Shown here: positions 1 to 7,095 of the stretch, one piece after another
Layout: each line of letters starts with the position of its first letter
Position numbering within the stretch: the first letter of the stretch is position 1
DNA from: Pseudonocardiaceae bacterium
GTDB taxonomy: Bacteria; Actinomycetota; Actinomycetes; Mycobacteriales; Pseudonocardiaceae
Direction of reading: 5' to 3'
DNA: 32,566 nt
Assembly: GCA_009379845.1 (NCBI GenBank)
Contig: WHSZ01000071.1
Location: 1 to 32,566 of the forward strand
Translations under genes and position numbers: made by a program
Notes under the pieces: generated by a model
Database searches by the model: none
What the model was told of the DNA's origin: nothing
What the model saw: the letters and a program-made list of their open reading frames with translations, nothing else

Positions 1-157
1 CGATCCACGAAGCCAGGTGGGCCGCGGCCCGCAAAGCACACGGTGACCAGCACGGCACCCGCTCGTTGATCGAAGTGCTGCTGCTTCAGCGCAGCCCTTC
101 TTACGATCTGATCGTCGCCGCGCTGGCTGCTGCCCTGCAATCCGGAGCATTGACCGC
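1..157 (+). mobile_element. IS21-type transposase (IstA) C-terminal fragment
   Basis: A partial reading frame (frame 3, from base 3) enters at the left edge. Its protein contains AHGDQHGTRSLIEVLLLQRS followed by SYDLIVAALAAALQSGALTA. This resembles the C-terminal part of actinobacterial IS21-family IstA transposases, where an alanine-histidine-glycine stretch is followed by GTRALIEVLLLHR and an alanine-rich helix. The resemblance stops around base 155, where the next segment matches a recombinase in another frame. The frame itself runs on to a TGA at 231-233 without family-like sequence. I see no IstB gene and no terminal inverted repeat, so this is a remnant or one end of an element lying mostly to the left. 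The family call is from memory of the motif pattern. Confidence 0.5.
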
Positions 158-1038
158 GGCGGCGCCAGCTACGACGGCCTGCACGAGCCCCTGGTCGCGC
201 CCGAGGTCTGGTACCGGGTCCAGGCCGTGCTGAATGCGCATCAGACCTCCGGGGAGAAGACCCAATCCCACGACCACTACCTCAAAGGCACCCTGTATGC
301 GGTCAGTGCGGCTCCCGGCTGATCCTGACCAACGCCAAGAGCCGCCGCGGCGTCGTCTACCCCTACTTCATCTGCTCCGGCCGGCACGCCAAACGCACTA
401 ACTGCGAACGCAAGTCCATGTTCGTGCCCGACATCGAAGCCGCCGTCGAGGACTACTACCGCCGCGTGCAGATACCCGCCCACGTGCTCACCGCGCTCCG
501 CGAGCTGGTCGCTGCCGAGTTCGACCGGCTCCACAAGGTCGCCAAGCAGGAGAGCCAGGCATACAAGATCGAACGCGACGCCCTCCGCGACGAACGCCAC
601 AAGCTCATGCAGGCCCACTACGCCGGCGCCGTGCCCCTCGACCTACTCGCCTCCGAGCAGGACCGCCTCGCCCGACGGCTCGCGTTCCTCGACGCCCAGA
701 TCAACGCCGGCGACATCGAGTACGAACAAGCCAAAGCCCACCTGGACGACTGCCTCGCCCTCGCCGGCGACATGCACGCGATCTACATGAGCATCGACGA
801 CTCACTCCGCCGGATCGCCAACCAAGCCTTCTTCGACAAGCTCATCATCCACGACGACGACACCATCAACGGCGAACCCGGCGTGCCGTTCAACGTGTTC
901 TTCAACCCCGACGTCCAGCACCTCGCCGTCCGCCACCAAGGACGGACAGCAGAATGCGGAACTCAAACCGGTGATGTCGTTGGTTTGAACAACGACCTTC
1001 TGGTGGAGCTGACGGGATTCGAACCCGTGACCCCTTGA
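152..1038 (+). pseudogene. Serine site-specific recombinase, truncated and frameshifted
   Basis: This is the C-terminal part of a large serine recombinase. Frame 2 (about 152-295) gives GASYDGLHEPLVAPEVW and ends in YLKGTLY, typical of the recombinase domain. The protein then continues in frame 1 from base 298 with CGQCGSRL, a zinc-ribbon pair, plus two more cysteines (FICSG and TNCER), and a long charged coiled coil to base 1038. One missing base in CTGTATGCGG (about 292-298) explains the frame switch; CTG TAT TGC would restore LYCGQC. The catalytic N-terminal domain is absent, replaced at about 155 by transposase-like sequence. The last codons (ELTGFEPVTP) are read from the 3' end of the tRNA-Ala gene. 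Non-functional unless the frameshift is a sequencing error and the N-terminus is elsewhere, which the junction argues against. Confidence 0.7.
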
Positions 1039-1076
1039 CTGCCAGTCAAGTGCGCTACCAGCTGCGCCACAGCCCC
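1001..1076 (-). tRNA. tRNA-Ala (anticodon GGC)
   Basis: Read on the minus strand, the 76 bases fold as a full cloverleaf: acceptor GGGGCTG/CAGCTCC, D stem GCGC/GCGC, anticodon stem CTTGA/TCAAG with loop CTGGCAG, five-base variable loop, T stem ACGGG/CCCGT with loop TTCGAAT, discriminator A and an encoded CCA. The anticodon GGC (plus-strand 1041-1043) reads GCC alanine codons. The G3-T70 wobble pair, the main alanine identity element, is present. The gene is intact even though the recombinase remnant overlaps its 3' end, as expected where an element has integrated at a tRNA end and restored it. Confidence 0.96.
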
Positions 1077-1185
1077 ATACGACGGCACGATCTCTCCGAA
1101 CCGCGCGCCAAGAACCGTACCTGACACGCTGAGCTGCCTCGCAACCAGGGGGCGGCCAGCGGAGGAGAGGGCGGGGAAGAGGGCC

Positions 1186-2061
1186 TCAGGTATCCGCGGT
1201 CCGCCATCCGGTGAGTACCTGTTCCAGCTCGTGCAACGCCGCGGTGTTGGCGGCCCGATGCCGAGCTCGCTCCACCCAGTAGACGACGCGGGCGGGGGGC
1301 TCGTCACGCATCGGCATGACACGGCAGCCGGTGGCGGCGGCGAGCTCCGCGGCCATGAATGCGGGCACCACCGCCCAGGTGCCCGGCCCTCTCAGCACGG
1401 GCGGCAGCGAGTGGGCTTTCGTGATGGTATGCACGGGTTCCCGCAGCATGTTGCGCTGCCGCCAGAGATCGTAATCCGGGCCCCACGGCAGATATATCTC
1501 CCTGCCACCGGAAAGCTCGGCCACCGAAACGCTGTCCGAAGGCCCCAGTTCGGCGCACGACACGGCGACCATCGGATACTCCGCCAGCGTTCGCACCCGC
1601 AGATCGGCATGCACCGGCTCGTAGAACACGAATGCCACGTCCAGGTGACCGGATACCACCCGCTCGCACAGCTCCCCGCTGCGCGCCGTTTCGAGGGTGA
1701 GCCGCAGCCGAGGCTGCCGTTCGAGCAGCGGCCCGACGATCGAGGGGAACAGATGGATGCTGATCGCGTCCGCGCACCCCGCTGCCAGCGTCGAGTGATC
1801 GTCGTCGCGGAGCCGGGCAGCCTCGCTGACCAGATGTTCCCACCGCTCGGCCAGCTCCCGGTAGTGCTGACCGGCAGCCGTCAATCCGACCCCATTCGCG
1901 CCCCTGGCCCGCAGCACGAGCGGCTGGCCGAGCCGTTTCTCAAGGCAGCTCAGCCGGTAACTGACCGTCGATTGCGCGGCGTGCACGATGCGCGCGGCCT
2001 GCGCGAGGCTGCCGGAGCGCGCGATAGCCAGGAACGTCTCGACTTCCTCCGTCACGAACAT
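1186..2061 (-). CDS. LysR-family transcriptional regulator
   Basis: A 291-residue regulator with an N-terminal winged helix-turn-helix (about residues 2-60, with SGSLAQAARIVHAAQSTVSY and the recognition-helix partner LEKRLGQPLVLR) and a C-terminal LysR effector-binding domain from about residue 85. I start it at ATG 2061, because GGAG lies five bases upstream on the minus strand. An in-frame TTG at 2088 would add nine residues but would place a perfect palindrome inside the gene. It is divergent from the FAD oxidoreductase at 2177, so it probably controls that gene and itself. LysR proteins usually need a small co-inducer; here a substrate of the oxidoreductase is the natural guess, but the ligand is unknown. 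Confidence 0.9.
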   Translation of the reverse strand: MFVTEEVETFLAIARSGSLAQAARIVHAAQSTVSYRLSCLEKRLGQPLVLRARGANGVGLTAAGQHYRELAERWEHLVSEAARLRDDDHSTLAAGCADAISIHLFPSIVGPLLERQPRLRLTLETARSGELCERVVSGHLDVAFVFYEPVHADLRVRTLAEYPMVAVSCAELGPSDSVSVAELSGGREIYLPWGPDYDLWRQRNMLREPVHTITKAHSLPPVLRGPGTWAVVPAFMAAELAAATGCRVMPMRDEPPARVVYWVERARHRAANTAALHELEQVLTGWRTADT

Positions 2062-2078
2062 ATCGACTCCATCGATAT
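2060..2078. promoter_or_regulatory. Palindromic operator candidate, LysR/oxidoreductase divergon
   Basis: A perfect inverted repeat, ATATCGA-N5-TCGATAT, sits immediately upstream of the regulator's ATG. It contains a T-N11-A pattern (T2063 to A2075), the usual core of LysR binding sites. A TAGGTT hexamer at 2107-2112 could be the -10 of the divergent oxidoreductase gene, which would put the palindrome about 50 bases upstream of its transcription start, a typical LysR position. The palindrome is seen directly; its role is inferred. Confidence 0.6.
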
Positions 2079-2176
2079 TTGGTGCCAAGAATTTCGACGT
2101 GACGCATAGGTTAGTCGCGGCCTAGCGTGAGTCCACTCGACAGGCACGCCATACCTGGACTCATCCGGAGGCATCC

Positions 2177-3289
2177 GTGACATCCCACCAGCCCCGCGTT
2201 GTCGTTGTCGGAGCCGGAATACTCGGCGTCGCGATGGCCCGCGAACTCGCCCTGCGCGGAGCACGAGTGACCCTCCTTGACCGCGAGCAGCCGGGTTCCG
2301 GCGCCACCGGCGTGGCGTTCGCCTGGCTCACCAACCAGACCCACTTCCGCAACGCGCACGGGCTCCCGGACGCCGACGCGCGGCATTACTTCGGGTTGCA
2401 CCGCCTCGCGCTCGGTGCGTGGCGCCGGCTGCAACGCGCCTCGGCTGACGATCTCGGGGTCCGCTGGCATGGGACGGTGCAGTTGACCTCCGCGGATGGC
2501 CCCGACCGTGACCTGCTGGAACGCGATTTGCGGCGCCGGTTGGCGTGGGGCAGCCCGTCTCACCGGATCGACGCCGACACCGCGGCTCGACTTCTTCCGG
2601 AGGCAGTGATCCCGCCGGACACGATCGGCTTTCACACGGCCGACGAAGGCTCGGTTGATCCGAACGCCGCGCTGGCGGCACTGATGCGGGCCGTTGAACG
2701 GCTCGGCGTGGAGTTCCGTTCGCACACCGAGGTACTCGCCGTGGACGGAACGACCGTCGTCACCGCACCAGGATCGATTGATGCTGAGCACGTGGTGATC
2801 ACCAGTGGCGCGGACTCGCCGGCGCTACTCGCCCCGCTCGGCATCACCGCGCCGCTGACCGAATCGTCCGGATCGATCGTCCACCTGGCACCGATGCACC
2901 GGATCCTCGATCCGGTACTGCTTTCCTTCGACGTGCACGCCATTCAGCGCCCCGACGGGCGCCTGGTGATCGCGAGGCACTACTCGGGCAGCACGGTCGG
3001 CGATCCGGACGGCCTGGACAGCACGCAGCTGCTCGCCGAGGCGGCCGCCCTGTTGCCGGCGCTCAGGGATGCCGAGATCGAAAAGACCACCACCGGGCGG
3101 CGGATCGTTCCCGGCGACGGGTTGCCGATCATCGGACACAGCCCGGTCTCGCCTGGCGTGCACAGCATCACGACCAACGCCGGGATCACCCTCGCCCCGA
3201 TCCTGGCTCAGCTCATGACCACCGAAATCCTGGACGGAGCCACCGTTGATCTGCTCACGCCCTATCGCGACACCAGGTTCGCCCGGTAG
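2177..3289 (+). CDS. FAD-dependent oxidoreductase, DAO family
   Basis: A 370-residue flavoprotein of the D-amino-acid oxidase/glycine oxidase fold. It begins with a dinucleotide-binding motif, VVVVGAGILGVAMARELA (glycines 12, 14 and 17), followed by an acidic residue ending the second strand (LLDRE). The C-terminal segment GRRIVPGDGLPIIG followed by a TTNAGITLAP stretch is the FAD-contacting end typical of the family. The start is GTG 2177, with GGAGG five bases upstream. Such enzymes oxidise amines, amino acids or hydroxy acids, passing electrons to oxygen or a carrier; the substrate cannot be named. It stands alone, divergent from a LysR gene. No signal peptide, so cytoplasmic. Confidence 0.85.
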   Translation: MTSHQPRVVVVGAGILGVAMARELALRGARVTLLDREQPGSGATGVAFAWLTNQTHFRNAHGLPDADARHYFGLHRLALGAWRRLQRASADDLGVRWHGTVQLTSADGPDRDLLERDLRRRLAWGSPSHRIDADTAARLLPEAVIPPDTIGFHTADEGSVDPNAALAALMRAVERLGVEFRSHTEVLAVDGTTVVTAPGSIDAEHVVITSGADSPALLAPLGITAPLTESSGSIVHLAPMHRILDPVLLSFDVHAIQRPDGRLVIARHYSGSTVGDPDGLDSTQLLAEAAALLPALRDAEIEKTTTGRRIVPGDGLPIIGHSPVSPGVHSITTNAGITLAPILAQLMTTEILDGATVDLLTPYRDTRFAR

Positions 3290-3430
3290 ACCGACGCGTC
3301 GACCACTCGAGCGGGGCGCGGCTCGTCGAAGAACCGCCGGTTGGTACCGCGCCGAACACCTGACGTGGTGTCAATCCACGCCGGTGTGAACAAGACATCG
3401 TGCTTCTTCGCACGGCCGCCTTCGTCGGGC

Positions 3431-3445
3431 ACAGTGAATCACTGT
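3431..3445. promoter_or_regulatory. 15-base palindrome upstream of the MFS gene
   Basis: ACAGTGA-A-TCACTGT is a perfect palindrome with seven-base arms, 111 bases before the MFS start codon. The 267 bases between 3290 and 3556 contain no credible gene. They also hold two weaker repeats: ACACC-N6-GGTGT at 3356-3371 and a small hairpin CGTGC-TTCTTC-GCACG at 3399-3414. The 15-base palindrome has the size and symmetry of a dimeric repressor site. No adjacent gene encodes an obvious cognate repressor; the PucR gene at 7096 in the same gene group is one candidate. Confidence 0.45.
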
Positions 3446-3556
3446 CGACATCGAGGTTGACGCCAGGTGCGTGACCTCCCAGGTGGCCCAGCTGACAACT
3501 CCGAAGTCAAGATTGCCGCCCGCGGCCGCGGGTCGGTCATGCCGAGAGGACATCCG

Positions 3557-4924
3557 ATGGCCTCGATGACGACCACACTCGACGACGTACCGGTCAACTC
3601 GTTCCATCGCCGCGCAATGCTGGTGGCGATGGGTGGACCGTTCTGTGATGGCTACCTGCTCGGCATCATCGCCGTGGCGCTCAGCCAGCTCACCCCGCAG
3701 CTCGGACTCGATTCCCTGTGGTCCGGCCTGGTGGCTGCCTCCGCGCTGATCGGCGTTTTCCTTGGTGCCATCGTGTTCGGTCCGATGACCGACCGCATCG
3801 GCCGCAGGCTGATGTATGTGCTCAACCTCGTGGTGTTCGTCGGCGCGTCGATCCCGCAGTTCTTCGTGGAAGAGGCGTGGCAGCTGTTCCTGCTCCGCCT
3901 GATCATCGGCATCGCCATCGGTGCGGACTATCCGATCGCCTCGGCGATCACCACCGAACTCGTACCGAAGAAAGCGCGTGGCCCCGCGCTGGCCGGTCTG
4001 ATTCTCGCCTGGTGGATAGGGAACGGGATCAGCTACTGGGCCGGCCTGCTGATGCTGGACGACGGGTGGCGCTGGATGCTCGCCAGTGGCGCCGTGCCAG
4101 CGTTGATCTTCCTGCTGATGCGATCGGGAATCCCGGAATCACCGCGCTGGCTGGCGTCCAGGGGACGGATCCAGGAAGCAACCGACGTCGTCCGCAAGTA
4201 CATCGGCAAGGACGTGTCGGTCGACGAGCTCGTCGCGGAAAGCCAGGCGCCCCGCCGCACCGGCTCCGGTCTCGGCAACATCCGGGAGGTCTTCCGGCGC
4301 GGCTACGGCAAGGTGTTCGTATTCTGCTCGCTATTCTTCATGTGCCAGGTCGCCACGGGCTACGCGATTCGCACGTTCCAGCCGCAGATCCTGGAATCCA
4401 TGGGCGTCGGCAACGAGAACGCGAGCTCCGCGCTGATGATGGCGATCGCCATCCTGGGTGTGGCAACCGGTCTGCTGCTGGTGAACCGGGTCGGCCGGCG
4501 GCCGCTGCTGATCGGGACCTTCGTGGCGATCTTCGTGTCGTTGTTCTCGCTCGCCCTGCTACCTATGCAGGTAGCTGTTCTGATCATCACGTTGTTCGTG
4601 CTGTTCCACTTCGCCGAGGCGGCTGGCAGCGCGCTGCAATTCCTGTATCCCAGCGAGCTTTTCCCCACCGACCTGCGGGCAACCGGGGTGGGGATGGCGG
4701 CCGCGATGAGCCGGATCGGTTCGGCGAGCGGCACGTTCTTCCTCCCCGCCCTGATCGCGGGCGTCGGCAACAGCGGAACGCTGCTGATCGGTGCCGCGGT
4801 GACACTCGTCGGTCTGGTGGTCGCGATCCTGCTCGCCCCGGAGACCAAGGGCCTCGCCCTGACCGAAGCGAGCCGATCGACCGGCAAGAAGGCTCGGTCC
4901 ACAGTGGCCACACCAGGCAGCTAA
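3557..4924 (+). CDS. MFS transporter, sugar-porter subfamily
   Basis: A 455-residue membrane transporter with about twelve hydrophobic segments. The loop between segments 2 and 3 carries the MFS signature GPMTDRIGRR, repeated in weaker form in the second half as NRVGRRPLL. The sugar-porter marks PESPRWL (after segment 6) and PETKG (near the C-terminus) are both present. Members carry sugars, inositols or aromatic and organic acids, usually by proton symport. The ATG at 3557 follows GAGAGGA by six bases and was preferred to an in-frame start 90 bases further upstream. It is followed closely by a HAD hydrolase and an FAD oxidoreductase, so it probably imports the substrate of those enzymes. Confidence 0.88.
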   Translation: MASMTTTLDDVPVNSFHRRAMLVAMGGPFCDGYLLGIIAVALSQLTPQLGLDSLWSGLVAASALIGVFLGAIVFGPMTDRIGRRLMYVLNLVVFVGASIPQFFVEEAWQLFLLRLIIGIAIGADYPIASAITTELVPKKARGPALAGLILAWWIGNGISYWAGLLMLDDGWRWMLASGAVPALIFLLMRSGIPESPRWLASRGRIQEATDVVRKYIGKDVSVDELVAESQAPRRTGSGLGNIREVFRRGYGKVFVFCSLFFMCQVATGYAIRTFQPQILESMGVGNENASSALMMAIAILGVATGLLLVNRVGRRPLLIGTFVAIFVSLFSLALLPMQVAVLIITLFVLFHFAEAAGSALQFLYPSELFPTDLRATGVGMAAAMSRIGSASGTFFLPALIAGVGNSGTLLIGAAVTLVGLVVAILLAPETKGLALTEASRSTGKKARSTVATPGS

Positions 4925-4951
4925 CAGGCTTCGCACATGAAAGGACGCGCC

Positions 4952-5620
4952 ATGCGAGACATCGTGACCTTCGACTGCTACCGAACGCTGGTCGACTTCA
5001 ACCTGGAATCGGCCACCCACCGGATACTCGGCGACCAGATCGCCGAGGTGGACGTGGACGAGGAACAGTTCAATCACGACGCGCGGGTGATGCGATTCCA
5101 GGGAATCGTCGACGAGTACCGGCCGTACCGGGAGGTGCTGCGCCGCGCCCTGCGCAGCGTCATGTTGCTGCACGGCCTCGAATATCGCGACGAGGACGGT
5201 GCGGCACTGATCGCCGCGATCGCGGATTTCCAGCCGTTCCCCGAAGTTCCGGACGCGCTGCGCAAGCTCAGGGACGGCGGGTATCAGCTCGCGATCATCT
5301 CGAACAGCGAGGACGATCTGATCCAGTACAGTGTGGACAATATCGGCGTCGAGTTTGACTACGTTGTCACGGCTGAGCAAGCCGGCGCGTACAAGCCGCT
5401 CCCGCAGGCTTTCGAGCACCTGATGTCGGTGATCGGGCGGGGGCCCGATCGGATCGTGCATGCCGCGCAGGGCTGGGACTACGACATCATTCCGACCAAG
5501 CGATACCCGGGGATGCACCGGGTATGGGTGAACCGCTACGGGCAGAAGGGATCCGAGTCCTACCAGCCTTACGACGAGATCAGCGATCTCTCCGCACTTC
5601 CGCCGCTGCTCGGGCTCTGA
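4952..5620 (+). CDS. HAD-superfamily hydrolase (haloacid dehalogenase type II-like)
   Basis: A 222-residue soluble HAD enzyme. Motif I is FDCYRTLVD with nucleophile Asp8; the second position is Tyr rather than Asp, as in L-2-haloacid dehalogenases. Motif II is IISNSEDD (Ser117-Asn118-Ser119), motif III has Lys148 in GAYKP, and motif IV is GWDYD (176-178) followed by PTK. The region around residue 41, where dehalogenases carry an Arg that grips the substrate carboxylate, shows no clear equivalent (AEVDVDEEQFNH). It may therefore be a related phosphatase or hydrolase rather than a true dehalogenase. The ATG at 4952 follows AAAGGA by six bases; an ATG at 4937 overlaps that ribosome site. It lies 27 bases after the MFS gene and 21 before the FAD oxidoreductase, so it is probably co-transcribed. 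Confidence 0.82.
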   Translation: MRDIVTFDCYRTLVDFNLESATHRILGDQIAEVDVDEEQFNHDARVMRFQGIVDEYRPYREVLRRALRSVMLLHGLEYRDEDGAALIAAIADFQPFPEVPDALRKLRDGGYQLAIISNSEDDLIQYSVDNIGVEFDYVVTAEQAGAYKPLPQAFEHLMSVIGRGPDRIVHAAQGWDYDIIPTKRYPGMHRVWVNRYGQKGSESYQPYDEISDLSALPPLLGL

Positions 5621-5641
5621 CGACCACCGAAAGGAATTCTC

Positions 5642-7045
5642 TTGACCGTCGGCACGGTCCCCGGAACAGCGCCGATCAACGGGCTGGTCTCGCACTGGTA
5701 CGCACAACTCGGGGAACTCCCCCAACCGCGCGACTGCCTGCCGGGCACCCGCGATGCCGATGTGTGCATCGTGGGTGCCGGCCTGACTGGCCTGTGGACC
5801 GCCTACTACCTTAAGCGCGCCGACCCTTCGCTGCGGATCACCGTGCTGGAGGCGGAGTTCGCCGGATTCGGCGCCTCGGGGCGCAACGGCGGCTGGCTTT
5901 CCGGGCTGCTACCGGGTTCCAGGGAGCGGTTGGCCAAGCTGTACGGCCGCGAAGGGGTGATCGCCTTGCAGGCGGCGATGAACGCCGCGGTGGACGAGGT
6001 GATCGAGGTGGCCGAGCGGGAGGAGTTGGCAGCCGGCATTGTGAAGGGCGGAACCCTGCGGGTCGCCGGCACGCCGGCTCAGGTCAGGCGGTTGCGGGCC
6101 GCCGTTCGCGCCGACCACGACTGGGGCGTGCCGGAAGTGCGGCTGCTGAGCGCGGATGAGGCGGCACGGCGGATCAACGTCGCCGGTGTGCGGGCGGCCG
6201 CATGGACACCGCATTGCGCGCGCCTGCAACCGGCCGCGCTGGTTCGGGGGCTCGCCGCGACGGTGGAACGGATGGGAGTGACCATCTACGAGAATTCGCC
6301 GGTGATCCGGATCGAGCGGGGGAGTGCGATCACCCATCGCGGCGTGCTGCGGGCACCCGTGGTGCTGCGCGCCACCGAAGGGTTCACGCACGGCCTCACC
6401 GGGCATCAGCGCACCTGGCTGCCGATGAACAGCTCAATGATCGTCACCGAGCGGCTGCCCGCGGCCACGTGGCAGCGGATCGGTTGGCACGGTGGGGAAA
6501 CCTTGGGCGACACGGCACACGGCCATATGTACGCCCAGCGAACAGAGGACGACCGGATCGCGATCGGCGGGCGCGGGGTGCCGTACCGGTTCGCCTCCCG
6601 CACGGACAGCTACGGGCGTACCCAGGAGCGCACCGTGCGGCTGCTTCGCGATGTGCTGGAACGGATGCTCCCGCAGACTCGCGGGGTGGGCGTGGACCAT
6701 GCGTGGTGTGGCGTGCTAGCCGTGCCCCGCGACTGGTGCGCCACCGTCGGGCTGGACCGCGCAAGCGGCCTCGGTTGGGCGGGCGGCTATGTCGGCCACG
6801 GCGTCACGTCCACGAACCTGGCCGGCCGGACGCTGTGTGATCTGGTGCTACGGCGCGAGACGGAGCTGACCGGCCTGCCGTGGGTCGGGCATCGACCGCG
6901 CGGCTGGGAACCGGAACCGCTGCGCTGGCTCGGCGTGCGGGGGCTCTACCTCGCCTACCGGCTGGCCGACTGGCACGAGTCGCGCGGGCTACGGGGTACC
7001 TCGCCGATCGCCACCGTCGCGAACCTCATCACCCGGCGTCCCTAG
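5642..7045 (+). CDS. FAD-dependent oxidoreductase, PuuB/DAO-like
   Basis: A 467-residue flavoprotein starting at TTG 5642 behind GAAAGGAA. An N-terminal segment with HWYAQ precedes the FAD-binding motif VCIVGAGLTGLWTAYYL (about residues 41-57). GFGASGRNGGWLSG follows, the pattern of gamma-glutamylputrescine oxidase and related amine oxidases. The C-terminal FAD motif is GYVGHGVTSTNLAGRTL, again characteristic of that group. It probably oxidises an amine or amino-acid derivative to an aldehyde or imine in the cytoplasm. It sits between a HAD enzyme and a PucR regulator on the same strand; the four genes 3557-8724 look like one uptake and oxidation module. The exact substrate is open. Confidence 0.85.
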   Translation: MTVGTVPGTAPINGLVSHWYAQLGELPQPRDCLPGTRDADVCIVGAGLTGLWTAYYLKRADPSLRITVLEAEFAGFGASGRNGGWLSGLLPGSRERLAKLYGREGVIALQAAMNAAVDEVIEVAEREELAAGIVKGGTLRVAGTPAQVRRLRAAVRADHDWGVPEVRLLSADEAARRINVAGVRAAAWTPHCARLQPAALVRGLAATVERMGVTIYENSPVIRIERGSAITHRGVLRAPVVLRATEGFTHGLTGHQRTWLPMNSSMIVTERLPAATWQRIGWHGGETLGDTAHGHMYAQRTEDDRIAIGGRGVPYRFASRTDSYGRTQERTVRLLRDVLERMLPQTRGVGVDHAWCGVLAVPRDWCATVGLDRASGLGWAGGYVGHGVTSTNLAGRTLCDLVLRRETELTGLPWVGHRPRGWEPEPLRWLGVRGLYLAYRLADWHESRGLRGTSPIATVANLITRRP

Positions 7046-7095
7046 CGGTACATCCACCGTTGCGCGGAGGCGGCCCGCCTTGCCAAGGTAGGCCG

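Noticed and set aside
3457..3479. TTGACG as a -35 element for the MFS gene
   Set aside because: At 16-18 bases downstream there is no TANNNT-like hexamer.
3718..5358. 546-codon open frame on the plus strand overlapping the MFS and HAD genes
   Set aside because: Arg/Pro-rich frame-shifted shadow of the MFS gene, crossing two real genes with clear motifs.
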